Of a DNA stretch of 64,000 nucleotides, positions 46,594 through 58,142 are shown piece by piece. The number at the start of each line of letters is the position of its first letter. Position 1 is the first letter of the stretch. The position numbers were made by a program, and so were the translations under genes. The notes under the pieces were generated by a model that saw only the letters and a program-made list of their open reading frames with translations, made no database searches and was not told the DNA's origin. The DNA lies in contig JAQOTA010000053.1 of the NCBI GenBank assembly GCA_029532415.1, positions 4,092,001 through 4,156,000 of the forward strand, given 5' to 3'. This DNA is from Marasmius tenuissimus (taxonomy: Eukaryota; Basidiomycota; Agaricomycetes; Agaricales; Marasmiaceae).

Positions 46594-47385
46594 ATGTATC
46601 ATCAACCACCCATGTATGCGGGAACAGCTGCGACTACGGTGAGTGCACGCGACAGTCAACTCCCTTCACTGCATATGGAGGCTGATATTTACATGATCAA
46701 ATAGGCGTATCCAGCGCCCGTAGTGCCAGGGCCTATTGGGCAACCTGCACCCGTCATTGACCAGCGCTACAGTCCTCTGGGAGGTGTCTCACCTCTCCCG
46801 GGACAGGTTGGACTGCCAGGAGTAAACCCACCCATGATGCAAACCGCAACTTCCGTACCTGGGCAATACCTGGGACCTCCAGGCGCAGGTATCGGTTATC
46901 CAGGAACAGCCGTAGCACAGGCTCCCATTGGGGGGTACCAGGCGGGTTATCCGAACGCAGGGGGCTACGGATACGGAGGCGCATATGGCCAGACTGGCGG
47001 ATATGGCGGAGGCTATGGAGGCTACGGAGGCTACGGGAACTCGCTCATGCCACATCAACAACCCAACCCGAATCATGTTATTGTCATTGATAATGGGCGT
47101 GGACGACACCGGAGCCATAGCCATGGTCGACACCATCATCGCCATCACAAGCACCGCAGTCGCCATAGTCGCAGTGGCAGCAGGCACTCGGACGACCTGA
47201 AGGATGAGTTAAGACATGTGGCGGCAGATGTAGTCGAAGGCGCTCTTCACAGCCGCAGAGGACATCACGGGTATGGACCCGGATACGACGATCGCTACGA
47301 AGGAATGCCTCCTTCAAGGGGCTACTATGGCCACCATCATCACGGCGGAATGCGAAGGACGAGAAGTTATGAATCCATGTATTAG
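46594..47385 (+). CDS. Gly/Tyr-rich and His-rich low-complexity protein
   Basis: Two exons: MYHQPPMYAGTAATT, a GTGAGT intron, then a long exon from about 46705. The first half is Pro/Gly-rich and moves into GYGYGG and GGYGGYGGYG repeats. The middle is His/Arg/Ser-rich (SHGRHHHRHHKHRSRHSRSG), followed by a short possible helix (DDLKDELRHVAADVVEGAL). The end is GHHHHGG with RRTRSYESMY. The composition fits disordered proteins that bind metals, nucleic acid or form condensates. There is no signal peptide. No family or function is assigned. The gene ends 226 bp before the tRNA-Gln. Confidence 0.78.
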
Positions 47386-47610
47386 TTTACGACGCACGAC
47401 TCTTTACTGCTTGAGAATGACACTTCATGTAATAGTACTAGTAATTATCGTCGACTGGCCGTAATGTTGAATTAATGTACGTGCAAAGATGTCTTCAATA
47501 CTTCCAACGCGCAGGTGAATGTGGAGGTTCATCAAAACAACAGATCTGCCCAGACTCCGCAACCAGCTCAAAAGTTTGCGCGACTGGGCGTTGACATTAC
47601 ACAGTCAATA

Positions 47611-47689
47611 AGGTGCTACCAGGGTTCGAACCTGGGTTTCGGGAAGATATCATCAAAATCCCGAGTGATTACCACTACACTATAGCACC
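47611..47689 (-). tRNA. tRNA-Gln (anticodon TTG) with a short intron
   Basis: On the minus strand the acceptor GGTGCTA pairs with TAGCACC. The D-arm contains the A-box-like TAGTGTAGTGG and the T-arm has GGTTCGAACCC. The anticodon stem CGGGA/TCCCG encloses a loop with TTTTGA and about seven extra bases (TGATATC), a short intron at the standard position after the base 3' of the anticodon. The anticodon TTG reads CAA (Gln). T stem CCAGG/CCTGG is perfect. Confidence 0.9.
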
Positions 47690-47878
47690 GCGGTGCAATT
47701 GAGATTTTCGTGAGCCGTGGAGTCCCGCGAGATCCTGCCCGAGAATAGCATTCTACGAGTCCTCATTGAAGCACCAAGAGCAGTACGATTACACGCATGT
47801 ATGCGGTTAGTATATAGTTGAAGTCTTCAGCTACACGGGAAGGATTTAAATCGGAAGGCAAGGAAGCAGTGGCGGGCC

Positions 47879-48741
47879 TCAGGCAGAGATTTTGGCCGGC
47901 TTGACAAAGTCGATTGCTTTTTGGTAATCTGAAAGAGCGAGATGTAGGTGGACTGACGCCCGTAGTTCGGGATACACGCGAGAGACACTCACTCTGGCAA
48001 ACGGTGTGGACCCTCGACATTCCCTTGATATTGAGGTCTTCAACACCAGTCTTGCTCGCAGTCTCATTGTTTGAGCGACAGGTTTCTATGTATGACTTTT
48101 ATGGCGAGGGTGCTAGTCAGGTTCTGGGATGCGGAGGCTGTAGGCGGAGGACGCACCTGCAGCTTGCGTTCCTCCTCGATGATCTCACACCAAATTTTCC
48201 GAATGTTGTCCTCCTCCGTCGCGTAGTTGACTACGAATGCTTCAACTAGCTCTTCGCTGCATTTGCGTAAGACTGTCTGGCGTAATAGAAGTACGAATAG
48301 GACGTACACTGACTGACAAGTAGCTTGGACGTCTTCGACAGGAGTGGTGAGCTATTGAGCAATGAGTATGAATCTTTGGCCGCATATACGCGTCTGAGAT
48401 GGTATCTATCTAGCAAATACCTCTTTCAAAAGATGTTTCTTGCTCGCCGCGAGAAACTTCTGTTGGTTTTCCCTCTTCTTTTTCTCTTTGGAAGCTGCGT
48501 AACAGACACCGCTGTGAAGAGAGAACCAGATAATCCAGATAGCACCCAGAAAGTACCCGTGTATTTCTCTGCCAAAGCCATCTCTAACCTAGATGAAGAT
48601 TACGCGTTCAGTTCGCGTCAATTTGTACCATGAAAGCTAAACAGACGCTGTGTTGTCGTCTGAGGAGGCCTGACTCGCTTGAGAAAGCGCAAAATTGAAC
48701 ATTTCGTCTTGAGGTTCTTCCTTGACGCGTCTTGGAGGCAT
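47879..48741 (-). CDS. Small coiled-coil protein, unrecognised
   Basis: Probable start MPPRRVKEEPQDEMFNFALS at 48741; VKEE fits a SUMO-type consensus. Later pieces read KEKKKRENQQKFLAASKKHL and, after an intron, LVEAFVVNYATEEDNIRKIW with EIIEEERKLQ, all charged and helix-forming. The final exon pair joins HTVCQ to NYQKAIDFVKPAKISA and a TGA at 47879. The exon 1 to 2 junction is unclear; two acceptors are possible. Roughly 170-200 aa. Domain-free nuclear or kinetochore-like small proteins look like this, but no function is assigned. It diverges from the gene at 48892 over only 150 bp. Confidence 0.6.
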
Positions 48742-48891
48742 TGAAGCGATCAGAGCAAATTGAGTAAGAGCCAGACCAAGCGAAAGCAATAGGAACGACA
48801 ATCGAGGTCGTGGTTTGGGGAAGAGTCACGTTTCTGCTGGACGCGCCGTGGCCGCTTGTGTAGTTGTCCAATCACCACCATCATATCCGTG
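48742..48891. promoter_or_regulatory. Compact bidirectional promoter
   Basis: 150 bp between two divergent start codons. It contains the palindrome-like CGCGCCGTGGCCGC and CCAATCACC (a CCAAT box on the plus strand near 48869). Confidence 0.45.
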
Positions 48892-50525
48892 ATGCCGCAT
48901 CCACAAGATCCCCCTCTTAAACGAAGAAGAGTCGATAGTGGTGGAATGGCTGAGCCTGATGGATTTACGAAGGCCAAACCTACGACAAAACCGAGGTCGA
49001 GGGTGTCTGTGCCGGTCTTTCAGTCTGCTTTTGGAGAAGGTGCGTGTTCAAGTGTCCGTCAACCAGGGGGCTGGGCTGAATATCTCTGTCGTTAGGGTCA
49101 AGCAGAAAAGCAGAAACTGACGGTGCTCAAAGGGGAGCAGCAGTTAAACCCGTTTCACGAACCTCAGCACGTCCTGTTCAGCTCAGTAAAGCAAAGGTCG
49201 AAGGTAGATTACCCATTGAAGACATCGTCTATCTGCCTCTCTGATGGTCCACTACATCTCTGAATTGTTAGAGAGAGATACCCCGATGAAGACTATTATG
49301 GTGCCGAAGCCGACAATCACTCCCAAGCTACCATCGTCCGACAACAAGGCCTCCGACGTACTGAAACCGGTTGGCCTTCTAAGCTCGAAGAACTTTCAGC
49401 ATGTCAAGCCATCCCAGCTTCAAGTTCCACCCTCCCATTCTCAGAAACCTGTATCCAAAACGAAGGTTCTAGTGCCTCCCGTCATGTTGAACCACTCAGC
49501 TTCTTCCTCAATTGTAACACCGAACAATCCTGCAAAACCATTGAAAGCACTCGCACCTCCGTCGTTCCCCATATCTGATCCCCCGCCTCTCGCCGAGCAT
49601 AAACCGATACCCCAGCTATTGCCACTTCATCAAGCCACGGCCCCCGCGAAGCCTTTTAAAACGATTGGAAGTACTCGTGTTGCGCGAGCTACCGATATCT
49701 CTACCGACGGTGCTGCCGAATTAGCGAGCATTCTACTTCAGCAGCATCATGTCGAAGAGGAGTCAGATGGTCACCAGGAGCCAGAGAGTAGAAGGGGTTT
49801 AGAAGTCAGTCCTCAGAAGGGCAGATCCTACGGAGCTACCAAGTTCATCCGGTAAGAGAAGCACACATCATAGGGCCGGTGGTATTTTTCCTAATTTGCA
49901 CCGTAACAGAGGGGGTCTCGCGGCTCAAGCATCTTCAATACTCTCACATCTAAATACGTCTCTGGCGTTGTGGACGAAGGAGATTTCGTTACACTCTGCC
50001 AGTCTCGGTTCTACCTCTGCCTCTGGCTCCAATCCAGCGTCCTCCAGACTCCCGAAACCAGATATGAGACTTCAGATCGTGAAGGTCCTCCATGTACCAC
50101 CTCCCGCCAACTCCTTTTCTATCGCTTCCATTCCTGGAATAGCTCTGTGCAGGACGGAAATAGCGTCCAAAATTACTCCTTTCCCACTCGAAACGCCGTC
50201 ACAGCACGCTGATCATGTCGAATTTCGGTATATTCTGACACTGCTCTCGTTCGCTGCACGTCCATCTCCCGGAACCGCCATACGAAATCCCGCCCATTTC
50301 CACGAAAATCGGGAAATTTGGGTATGGAAGCCTTGGCGGAACGTGTCGATGAATGGATGGGCAGGTCATGTGCGGAACTCGTCGGTGACGGAGGTTCAGG
50401 ATACGACGGATCACCAACTTTTCTTCGAGTTGCCTGAACAAACGGGAGGTGGAACTACTACCGAGAAAGTTCCTTTGGAGAATGAAGCTTACTTGTGCGA
50501 TCGATTTATGATCATTCGCCGATGA
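48892..50525 (+). CDS. Disordered, probably nuclear protein, unrecognised
   Basis: Starts MPHPQDPPLKRRRVDSGG, which contains an SV40-like basic NLS. Exon 1 ends at a GTGCGT donor after FQSAFGEG. The next two introns were placed so that the frame continues into ERDTPMKTIMVPKPTITPK. Residues in the middle are Pro/Ser/Lys-rich. The last exon begins RGGLAAQASSILSHL and is more globular: LWTKEISLHS, MRLQIVKVLHVPPPANSF, PAHFHENREIWVWKPW and a final YLCDRFMIIRR. The pattern of a long linker followed by a small C-terminal domain occurs in DNA-repair scaffold proteins, but no family was recognised. TGA at 50523-50525. Confidence 0.65.
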
Positions 50526-51673
50526 GGGAGTCAAGGAGCAGTATGTTTGGAAGAGGATAAGAACGGTGTTTAGGCACACGGAACGAAACTACCTCGGTCG
50601 TCACAGGGTATCCCGGCCAAACAGATCTTCAGCCGTATTCAAGCCTCACGCGAGCTGACTTGAGACTCTGGTCCTACGTCTCTTTTTGCCGCCAATTTGA
50701 ATCGAGTCGGTCTCTACAGTGGAACTTCCAGGGCAAATGACGGTCGAATTTCCCCAGTCGTCGTCTCCTATGGCTCGGAACGCCGAATTAGTCGGTTGGC
50801 TTACGCGTATACGGTGAGCACCGTGATGAATGGTATCTGGCATTCTGAATCATTCAGTTTTCATATAACTAGGTCCAACAGCTTACTCTGGTACGCCCGA
50901 AATGTCGTGGGGGGCAGTGTGTTCAAGCCTTGGCATCGTCGCAGGCGAAGTTTCTTACAGCTCAGCCTGCCCCATTGGACGCTTCCAGCCCATGATAGTG
51001 GATGCTTTGATCACTTGGAATTTGGACGGAGCACGGCAGCTATACGCTTCATAGTTCTGGCTCTGCTTGGTGAAGCTTTTAGCTGTTAGTAGGTAATCAT
51101 TGACACAATTCCCATGGTGAGCCAAGACCATCCGTCCGTACGTGCACTCCATGATCTGTATTCTAGTTCAGTTCCTCCTGAGCTAACTTGTTATCGCTTC
51201 ATGAAGCTTGTTTTGTCGGACGTTGGTCGGAAGCTCTCGTCGGCTGGTGATGCTTCTGTCTGCTCCTTCGCCTCACGAACCCTCCTAAACGCGCGCTTCA
51301 TTCGTCAGAGCACCGAGTGCTGTTCGAACATTTCTTGTAAAGTAATAGAGTTGATCGAGGAAGCTTTACCTAGCTTTGACCAATCAGATGCAGGCCTGAA
51401 CAATGTAGCACGTTCGCGCAGTTGGTCCGAGCTGACACCGTATTGACCGTATTTGGGACCGATGAATTGACCCTGAGCCATGCTGCCGCACCTCGTCCGC
51501 TTTACCTGCCTCCGCTTGCCGCCCCCTTTCATCTTTTCTTATGGCATTCCCTCTCACGTATCGTCGAAGATAGCTATATCGGTTCGCCTAATAATCCACA
51601 CGTTCTTGATAATGGTCCCTGATTTCTTCATCCTCTAGGAAAAGGCCCTACACGATATCAGCTCCTTATAAGC
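50526..51673. other. Intergenic region upstream of the K+ transporter
   Basis: 1.15 kb. One 110-codon open frame (51114-51446) with no recognised motif or intron support; treated as non-coding. Confidence 0.45.
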
Positions 51674-54600
51674 ATGAGCGATCGTGACGCTCACAATGAA
51701 CCCACGATTGCGAACGACGACATTTCAGGGCAGGACAGCTCCATGCTGCCGCCCTCCCTCGATGCCAATGGACGAGTCAAAATGAAGAGGACAGAAGTGA
51801 AGAAGAGTGGGATGGGGCTGGCTTTACTGAGTTTTCAGACTCTTGGTGCGTCGCAGGTTGATCTTGTTCAAGCCAAAGACTTTTTCTAATACCATTTTGA
51901 AGGCATCGTGTATTCGGATTTAGGTTCGCTTGCCATCAATGCAGTTTGAACGTTCGAAGATTGAAAAGGCAACTTGCAGGCACCTCACCGTTATATGTTT
52001 TGAGCAATATATGGCGTGCACAAGACCCTCAACCGTCGAGAGAGGATGTCATTGGAGGAGTGAGCGCGATAATATGGGCAATCACTCTTTTGCCGTTGAT
52101 CAAATATGTGCGTTTACTGGCCTTTTTTGCTTCCAAACGGGATCTCACATGCACTTCGCGGCTAGGTTTTCATCACGTTGAAGTTTGCCACTGAAGAAGG
52201 TCCGTGGAAGTCGGCTCTCTGAAGACATTTCAATTGGTTGAACCTTCGGTGTCTGTTACCAGGAGAAGGTGGTACTTTCGCCTTGTACCAGGGCCTGTAT
52301 AGCACATCCGAGGACCCGATGCGATCTCCAAGTCCAAGGCTGAAACGCGCCAAATGGCCCCTATTGATATGGGTGAGCTTTTTTCTCGATTTCTGAAGAC
52401 GTCGACAGGTGTAGCCTGTTGAAGTAGTCCGCTCTATCACCCTTTGGAGATTCGCATGGACGCGTGCATAACTAGTTCGGACTGCAGGCCTCGATTACCG
52501 AGGCACCTGTTACATGACCTATTCTCTCTCCTTTTGGACTTCATCATACTGATACATCATTAGGCGACCTTCGGAACTTCGTTCGCCCTCTCCTTGTATG
52601 AAAATGTGAAGCAAGGCTAACATTGGACCTAGGCTCACCATAGCAGACGGAATATTCACTCCCGCTGTGTCTGTTGCGGCTGCTGTCAGTGGGATCGGCG
52701 TTGCTCGTCCCCGTATATTGGATAGTTTGAAGCCAATATCCATAGTGAGGTCTCTCGTTCCAGATTTACTTGGGTGACTTACTCCGCGTATACAGTCGAT
52801 AATCATCGCCTTCTTCATATGGCAACGATTCGGGACTTGGAAATTGGCGATTACCTACGGACCGGGTATGTCGAGCTGCACATCTATAGGATATGGAAGC
52901 TGACTCGAGGACCAGTTGCTTTTGTGTGGTTCATTCTGCTTGCAGTGACCGGGGTGTGGAACATATGTTTGTACCCCGGCATATTCCGTGCCTTCGACCC
53001 ATCCCGAGCCATAATGTGTATGTTCCTTTCTATATGCCAACATCCCGCCTGTTCGATGTCCCGGGCTGATATACCTTCCAGGGTTCATCAGAACAGGAAA
53101 CTATGATTTCCTTGCGGGTGTACTACTTGCATTGACCGGCTGCGAAGCTATGTTCGCATGGTAAACACGACTGTTCATTCCTGTAGCACGTCACTTATCG
53201 TCTTTTATCTGCCAGTGTCGGTCATTTCAATGCACTTTCTATTCAGGTACGCTCCAACAATAGCACCAACTCAATGCACGCTTTTACCTCGGTTGTTAGC
53301 TTTCCTTCACTTTCTTTGTATACCCGGCCCTTGTACTCTCGTATCTTGGTCAAGGTAGATTAAACACCTCTGGAACGCCACAAATAGCTCACTCTATTCA
53401 TTCGCAGGAGCTGCGCTCATAGCAAAAGGGGGTTCCTCAGTCCCAGACAACATCTTCTACCGAACAATACCCGGTCCGGTTGACGGACCACTCTACTGGC
53501 GAGTAAACCCAGTGCTCAAGCAAGTGACCTGTATTGACGGTACCGGGACCACAGGATTACGTTCACGATGGCTATCTTTGCTGCAGTATGTTCCCAGGTC
53601 TCCGCACACCGACTTTCTCTGATTTGGAGCTAGATCATCGCGTCGCAATGCCTCGTCACTGCTACCTTCAGTCTGGTCCAACAGCTCGTTAGCGCGAATT
53701 GCTTTCTTCCTATCCGAATACATCACACGTCAGATACATTCCAAGGGCAGATATACATTCCTGCGGTTAACTGGTGCCTCATGTTGGCATGCATTATCGT
53801 CCTAGCTGCATTCGACACCACGGGTCTATTCAACGCTTTCGGTTTCGCAGCCGCGACAGTCATGTTTACTACGAGCGTCATGGTCGCCATACAGATGCAC
53901 TATGTCAAACGTTGGCCCGGCATTGTCGGTTTTGTGTTCTTTATGACTTTCGGTGTGTTGGACGCATTTTTCTGGGGAGCGTCGTTTAAGAAAGTTCCCC
54001 ACGGAGCGTGGGTACCCCTTATGATCGGACTTTTGCTGTATGTTACATTCCATTTTGGTTCGACTCTGCACTCCCGCATTAATGCGTTTGAAATTCTTAG
54101 TACGATGCTCATGTGTTTGTGGGCTTGGGGTAAAGTAAGCGATTTCGGTTCGGTTATGGGTATCGAAGGCGCTGACAACTTCGATAGGGACTCGAAGACC
54201 GATTCGATGGCAAGAATGTTCTCGAGCTGCCCGGCTTTGTAGTTGAGCAAGATCGTGCGCTCGCTCAATTGGAACAGGAACTTAGCCTGGCGGATCACGC
54301 GTCTGGGGAGCACTACGACTTTTATGTACCAGAAGTCACTGAAGCCGCGGCGGTGCAGGATATGGTTGGACTTTCACGCGTCAGAGGAAGAGGAAACAGG
54401 GACACCAAGTTTGACAATCGTGAACTTATGCGGATACCTACGTGTGCTGTTTTCCACCGGTATGTCGCTGGGAAAGGGTTTCCGCACGCCTTTGCGGGTA
54501 TGTCCTTCGCCTTCGAATTATGTGATGTACTGAAACCAAGGGCTGGAATACAGGTTTTGTAAGGCAATGGCCGGGGGTTCCTCAAGTCTTGGTGGGTAGC

Positions 54601-55354
54601 TTCTTTGGGAAGACGAGATTGTTCTAATGCCGGCCGTAGATTTTTCTCTCTATCGCGATCCTACCCACACCTCACGTACCGGAGTACCAGCGGTACATCG
54701 TATCGAAGTTGGGGTCGATGGAAGGTGCGCTAGCCCATTACCCCGCTTTTTCTCAGAGGCTGACGTTCTATCTAGGGTTTTACTCCGTCACCTACCAAAT
54801 CGGATTCCGTGACCCATTCGACGTCAAGGTTTGTCGAAAGCTTCTCCAGCCACTGATGTCGACTCATCTTCCTTTTGCAGGTCGATAACCTTCTACCCGC
54901 TCTCTATACCTTCGAACGGGAACACGATCCTGAATATGGTTCCGTTGCCATCGAGAGACTAAAATCGGTGTCAGGATCTTTCACACATATGTACGAAGCT
55001 CCAACCCTCGTTCTATAACCCTTCATACTGACCTCTGTGGCGAAGTGTACCTCAATACAACTTGAAAAGCAAAGACGTGTATGGACCATCGAGAGGTGGC
55101 TTCGTACTGAACTGGATTCGTAGGTATTTAATAGAGGACGTATATCAACGCCTAGGTGAGTGTCGTGATCTTTATCCTTCGTTCAGCGAGGTTTCTCATC
55201 GTTCCGATTAGCTGTGATGTTCCCGGACACCATAAATTGGCGTACCGCGCCAGATCAGTAAGTTCGATATCCTCGTATCTTTGGTTGAGATGCTTACAAT
55301 TCATCCTCGCTATCCCCTAGACTGGTACAGGTTGGAATAACTGCTGTCATTTAA
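51674..55354 (+). CDS. HAK/KUP-family high-affinity potassium transporter
   Basis: Plasma-membrane K+ uptake protein. Starts MSDRDAHNEPTIAND. Many small exons can be ordered by family motifs: LLSFQTLGIVYSDLG, TSPLYVLSNIWRAQDP, VIGGVSAIIWAITLLPLIKY, FATEEGEGGTFALYQGLY, ATFGTSLTIADGIFTPAVSV, FGTWKLAITYGP, LLALTGCEAMFA, LSFTFFVYPALVLSYLGQG, IIASQCLVTATFSLVQQ, INAFEILSTMLMCLWAWGK, and the cytoplasmic tail MRIPTCAVFHRYVAGKG, YQIGFRDPFDVK, DVYQRLAVMFPDTINWR, ending QVGITAVI with TAA at 55352-55354. About 12 membrane segments expected. One intron, after PLYW near 53499, uses a GC donor, and one donor is the weak GTTCGC near 52582. No break was found; the transporter looks functional. Confidence 0.92.
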
Positions 55355-56518
55355 TGTTGCATTTTTGGTTGTATTATTATCATCTCCTGTGGCTTGTACG
55401 ATTCCTGAAAGGACTGACATCAATGGATTATCAATACCGTAGACGATTCGATCAATGCAAATCTGCTTTGACATTTTTGTAACAAATGAATACATTCCAG
55501 GTCAGGTATGTTCCTCTGCAAACGTTGTTTTTTTTTTTTTCTTGAATCACCGGCGAGAACGGTGATGCGACTGACTGATTATATGATTTCCCTCGGAACT
55601 TCAACATCAACGCAGGGTTCACTCGACATTCCTAATCAGAATTGGGGCAAACTCCTTTGTGTAAATTTGTACTGTCACTGGCGGGTATCGAGGCCTCGAG
55701 GCCTCATGCTGTAGATTGTGGGGAACAGGCCCGGCGTGACAAGGACCAGGGTCGTCCAGTGGTGGTGCTGCCGGCGGAACTTCCATTGCGGGAAGCACTA
55801 TCGTGTGTCCCAAAGAGGACAAGGAGCGACGATGGAGCCAGCCCTCACAGTGTTTCAGCAAGATTTCCCATTATGGGCGCAAATGGAAAGCGTTCATTCG
55901 TCAACATGGCCATCAATATGAATTCTCAACATCGAAAGTAAAAAGAAAGGTTAACATAGATGAACACAAATTTTTTAATGACCCTGGCCCCGTGACCCAA
56001 CAGAAACCGACAAACACCGTGCGTCGTTTTCCTTCCACTCGTTTCCTCCCATTGTATGACCAACTTGAAGGCTCTACCTACATCCACTGTTACTGCCGAG
56101 GCCGCGACATGATGTTCTCGCCTCAGATCGCGAAGCGAGACGGTACAATCCCCGGCAAATTCAAGGTGAGCCAGGGCATGGCTAACCTTGATGTCTGCAA
56201 TGTTGAATTGCCACCTTGCAGGGAAAGCGTGAACGCCGTTACCATCACGGTAGATTTAGCTCACATCCGTCAGTATCCGTCCCATTCAATCGTACAAGTT
56301 AACGCCGATTGGAATGTCCATAACGGCAGCCCTAGTTTCCGGCATTCGCTAAAGGCTTGCATGCTTTCATCTCAGTCAAGGGTACTTAATCCTTGCGGCG
56401 TTCATGGAATTTCTCGTCGGACCTCCCCCCAACTTGTCCTTCGATTCCCTTACAGGATACTCGACCTTCCACTCCCTCAACCTCTTTCCTCCTCCGCGTC
56501 CACCAAAACTCCTTCAAG
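55355..56518. other. Intergenic region with an unassigned open frame
   Basis: Holds a 258-codon plus-strand frame (55803-56579) that runs into the next gene in another frame, has no recognised domain and atypical composition. A cysteine-rich piece WWCCRRNFHCGKHY occurs in another frame near 55750. I do not accept either as a gene. An 18-base T tract (TTTTTTTTTTTTTTT type) lies near 55530. Confidence 0.4.
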
Positions 56519-58142
56519 ATGCCTGATTGGATGTCACAAGCAGAAATCCAAAAGGATTCCCAGATCTTCATCAAGTTGATTCACTGTTTAGCTGGGCTGT
56601 ATGCGTGAGTCGCCTGTGTCTTTCCGTAACGTAGGGCTTCAAGCTGATGCTCTCTCACTATCGGGTAGTTGGGAAATCTTCCTCTCCTTAGACTTCGACT
56701 TCTCGTTCATCACGCGACGGAAACCTTTCCGATGGCCAATGGTACGAGCTCAATGTCATTCTTGTTGTCTCATCCGTCGCCTTACATTTTGATCCAGATA
56801 TTCTACTTTGCCAATCGCTATCTACTCCTGGCTGCTTTGGCTGGAATGTCAGTAGTGCGAAATCCTATCTCGTTTTCTTGCGCTGACTTAATTCCTTCCT
56901 TGGCGGACCCTTGATCCAAATCAGACTTGTTTCTTTTGATTCAACAAGGTAAGCTCCGATGTCGGCTTTTCCTCTCGTTAAACCAAGACTAAAAAAAAAC
57001 CGTTACAGCAAGCTCGATTGTCAGCCATTGTATATCTTCAATCAGGTTTGCTCATCATTCCCACCATCGCCATTCAGATCATCGTTCTGACGCTCATTCC
57101 AGTTGGCCGGGAATGCTTCCACCGGTCTCGCAACTATCAATCTCTGTCTGCGCACGTACGTCGTGAATGGTTCAGATAGACACCCTTTACTGACAAGTTC
57201 TTTACCAGTATTGCTGTCTATGGGAACTCGAAACCAATCATAGCTTTCCTTGTTTTCATGATCCTTGGCCATTGGTCATTGATATTGATGGGTACTGTCA
57301 TTTTACACGCTCCATATCTCTTCAGCACTGACGACAGCTATGGATACCAGGTGTGCAGCTCACCGTAGTCTGGGACGATAAGCAAGGGGCCTGTGTTATC
57401 ACAGGTACCAACAACACTGTCCTGGCCGCAACTTTCATCTACTCCATGACTTTCGATCTCATTGTGTTCCTCTTGAACGCTTACAAGCTATACGTTCGAC
57501 GCGGGAGTCAGAATGTCGTTGGGCAGAGCAGAATAGGAAAGATGATTTTTTCTGATGGCCTAATCTATTTCTTCGTCGCGTGAGTCGCTTTCCCGTGCTT
57601 GAAACTTCATCCGACAACGTTTTTTCAATACTTACGGTGTTCTCCGTCCAGATTCTTGATGAACCTCATTGCGACTGTATTCATGTTGCTCAAACTGAAT
57701 CCCATAATGACAATTATATTCAACATTCCAGCGGTTATCGCGAGCACGGTGAGCGCCCTTCATCCATCTATATTCATCGCGGATATTAATTTCGGAATCG
57801 CTAGATATGTGCGACTCGAGCTGTCCGGAGACTGAATAACTTCAAGAATAATGGAGCTGAACTATTGTATGTTCTTTTTTTTCGACCTCGGGTTCAGCGT
57901 TCACTAACGTTGATTTACCCTGGTCATTTAGCAGCACATCGGGAACGGCCTCAGCTGTTCAATTCAGAGCCACTACTGGTAATCAACGTCCCATCGGTGC
58001 CTCGATGGTGCCGAATGCCGTTAGTGGAGGTGGTGTGCACGTACAGATGGAGACCTTCACTCGTGCAGAGGGTGATTACCACAAGGACGAAAGGGATAGG
58101 GACACAGATTACGACGTAGAGGCGAAGGGAAGTCCCATCTAA
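56519..58142 (+). CDS. Multi-pass membrane protein (basidiomycete family), copy 1
   Basis: Starts MPDWMSQAEIQKDSQIFIKL. Exons join as GLYA plus WEIFLSLDFDFSFITRRK, PFRWPM plus IFYFANRYLLLAALAGM, SKLDCQPLYIFNQ, LAGNASTGLATINLCLRT, IIAFLVFMILGHWSLILM, TFIYSMTFDLIVFLLNAYKL, FSDGLIYFFVAFLMNLIATV and IMTIIFNIPAVIAST. This gives about seven hydrophobic helices and a hydrophilic, Ser/Thr- and Asp-rich C-terminal tail (HKDERDRDTDYDVEAKG) ending at 58142. This is a large family in mushrooms, mostly of unknown function; a receptor-like topology is possible. Copy 2 at 61478 shares the layout but is clearly diverged. Confidence 0.82.

Noticed and set aside
46928..47200. Ala/Thr/Met-rich frame on the plus strand
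   Set aside because: Frame-shifted shadow of the Gly/Tyr- and His-rich protein caused by its repeated codons.
51114..51446. 110-codon frame upstream of the K+ transporter
   Set aside because: No recognised motif, no promoter element, and it stands alone.
55803..56579. 258-codon plus-strand open frame
   Set aside because: It overlaps the start of the membrane-protein gene in another frame, has no recognisable domain, and its composition looks like chance coding.
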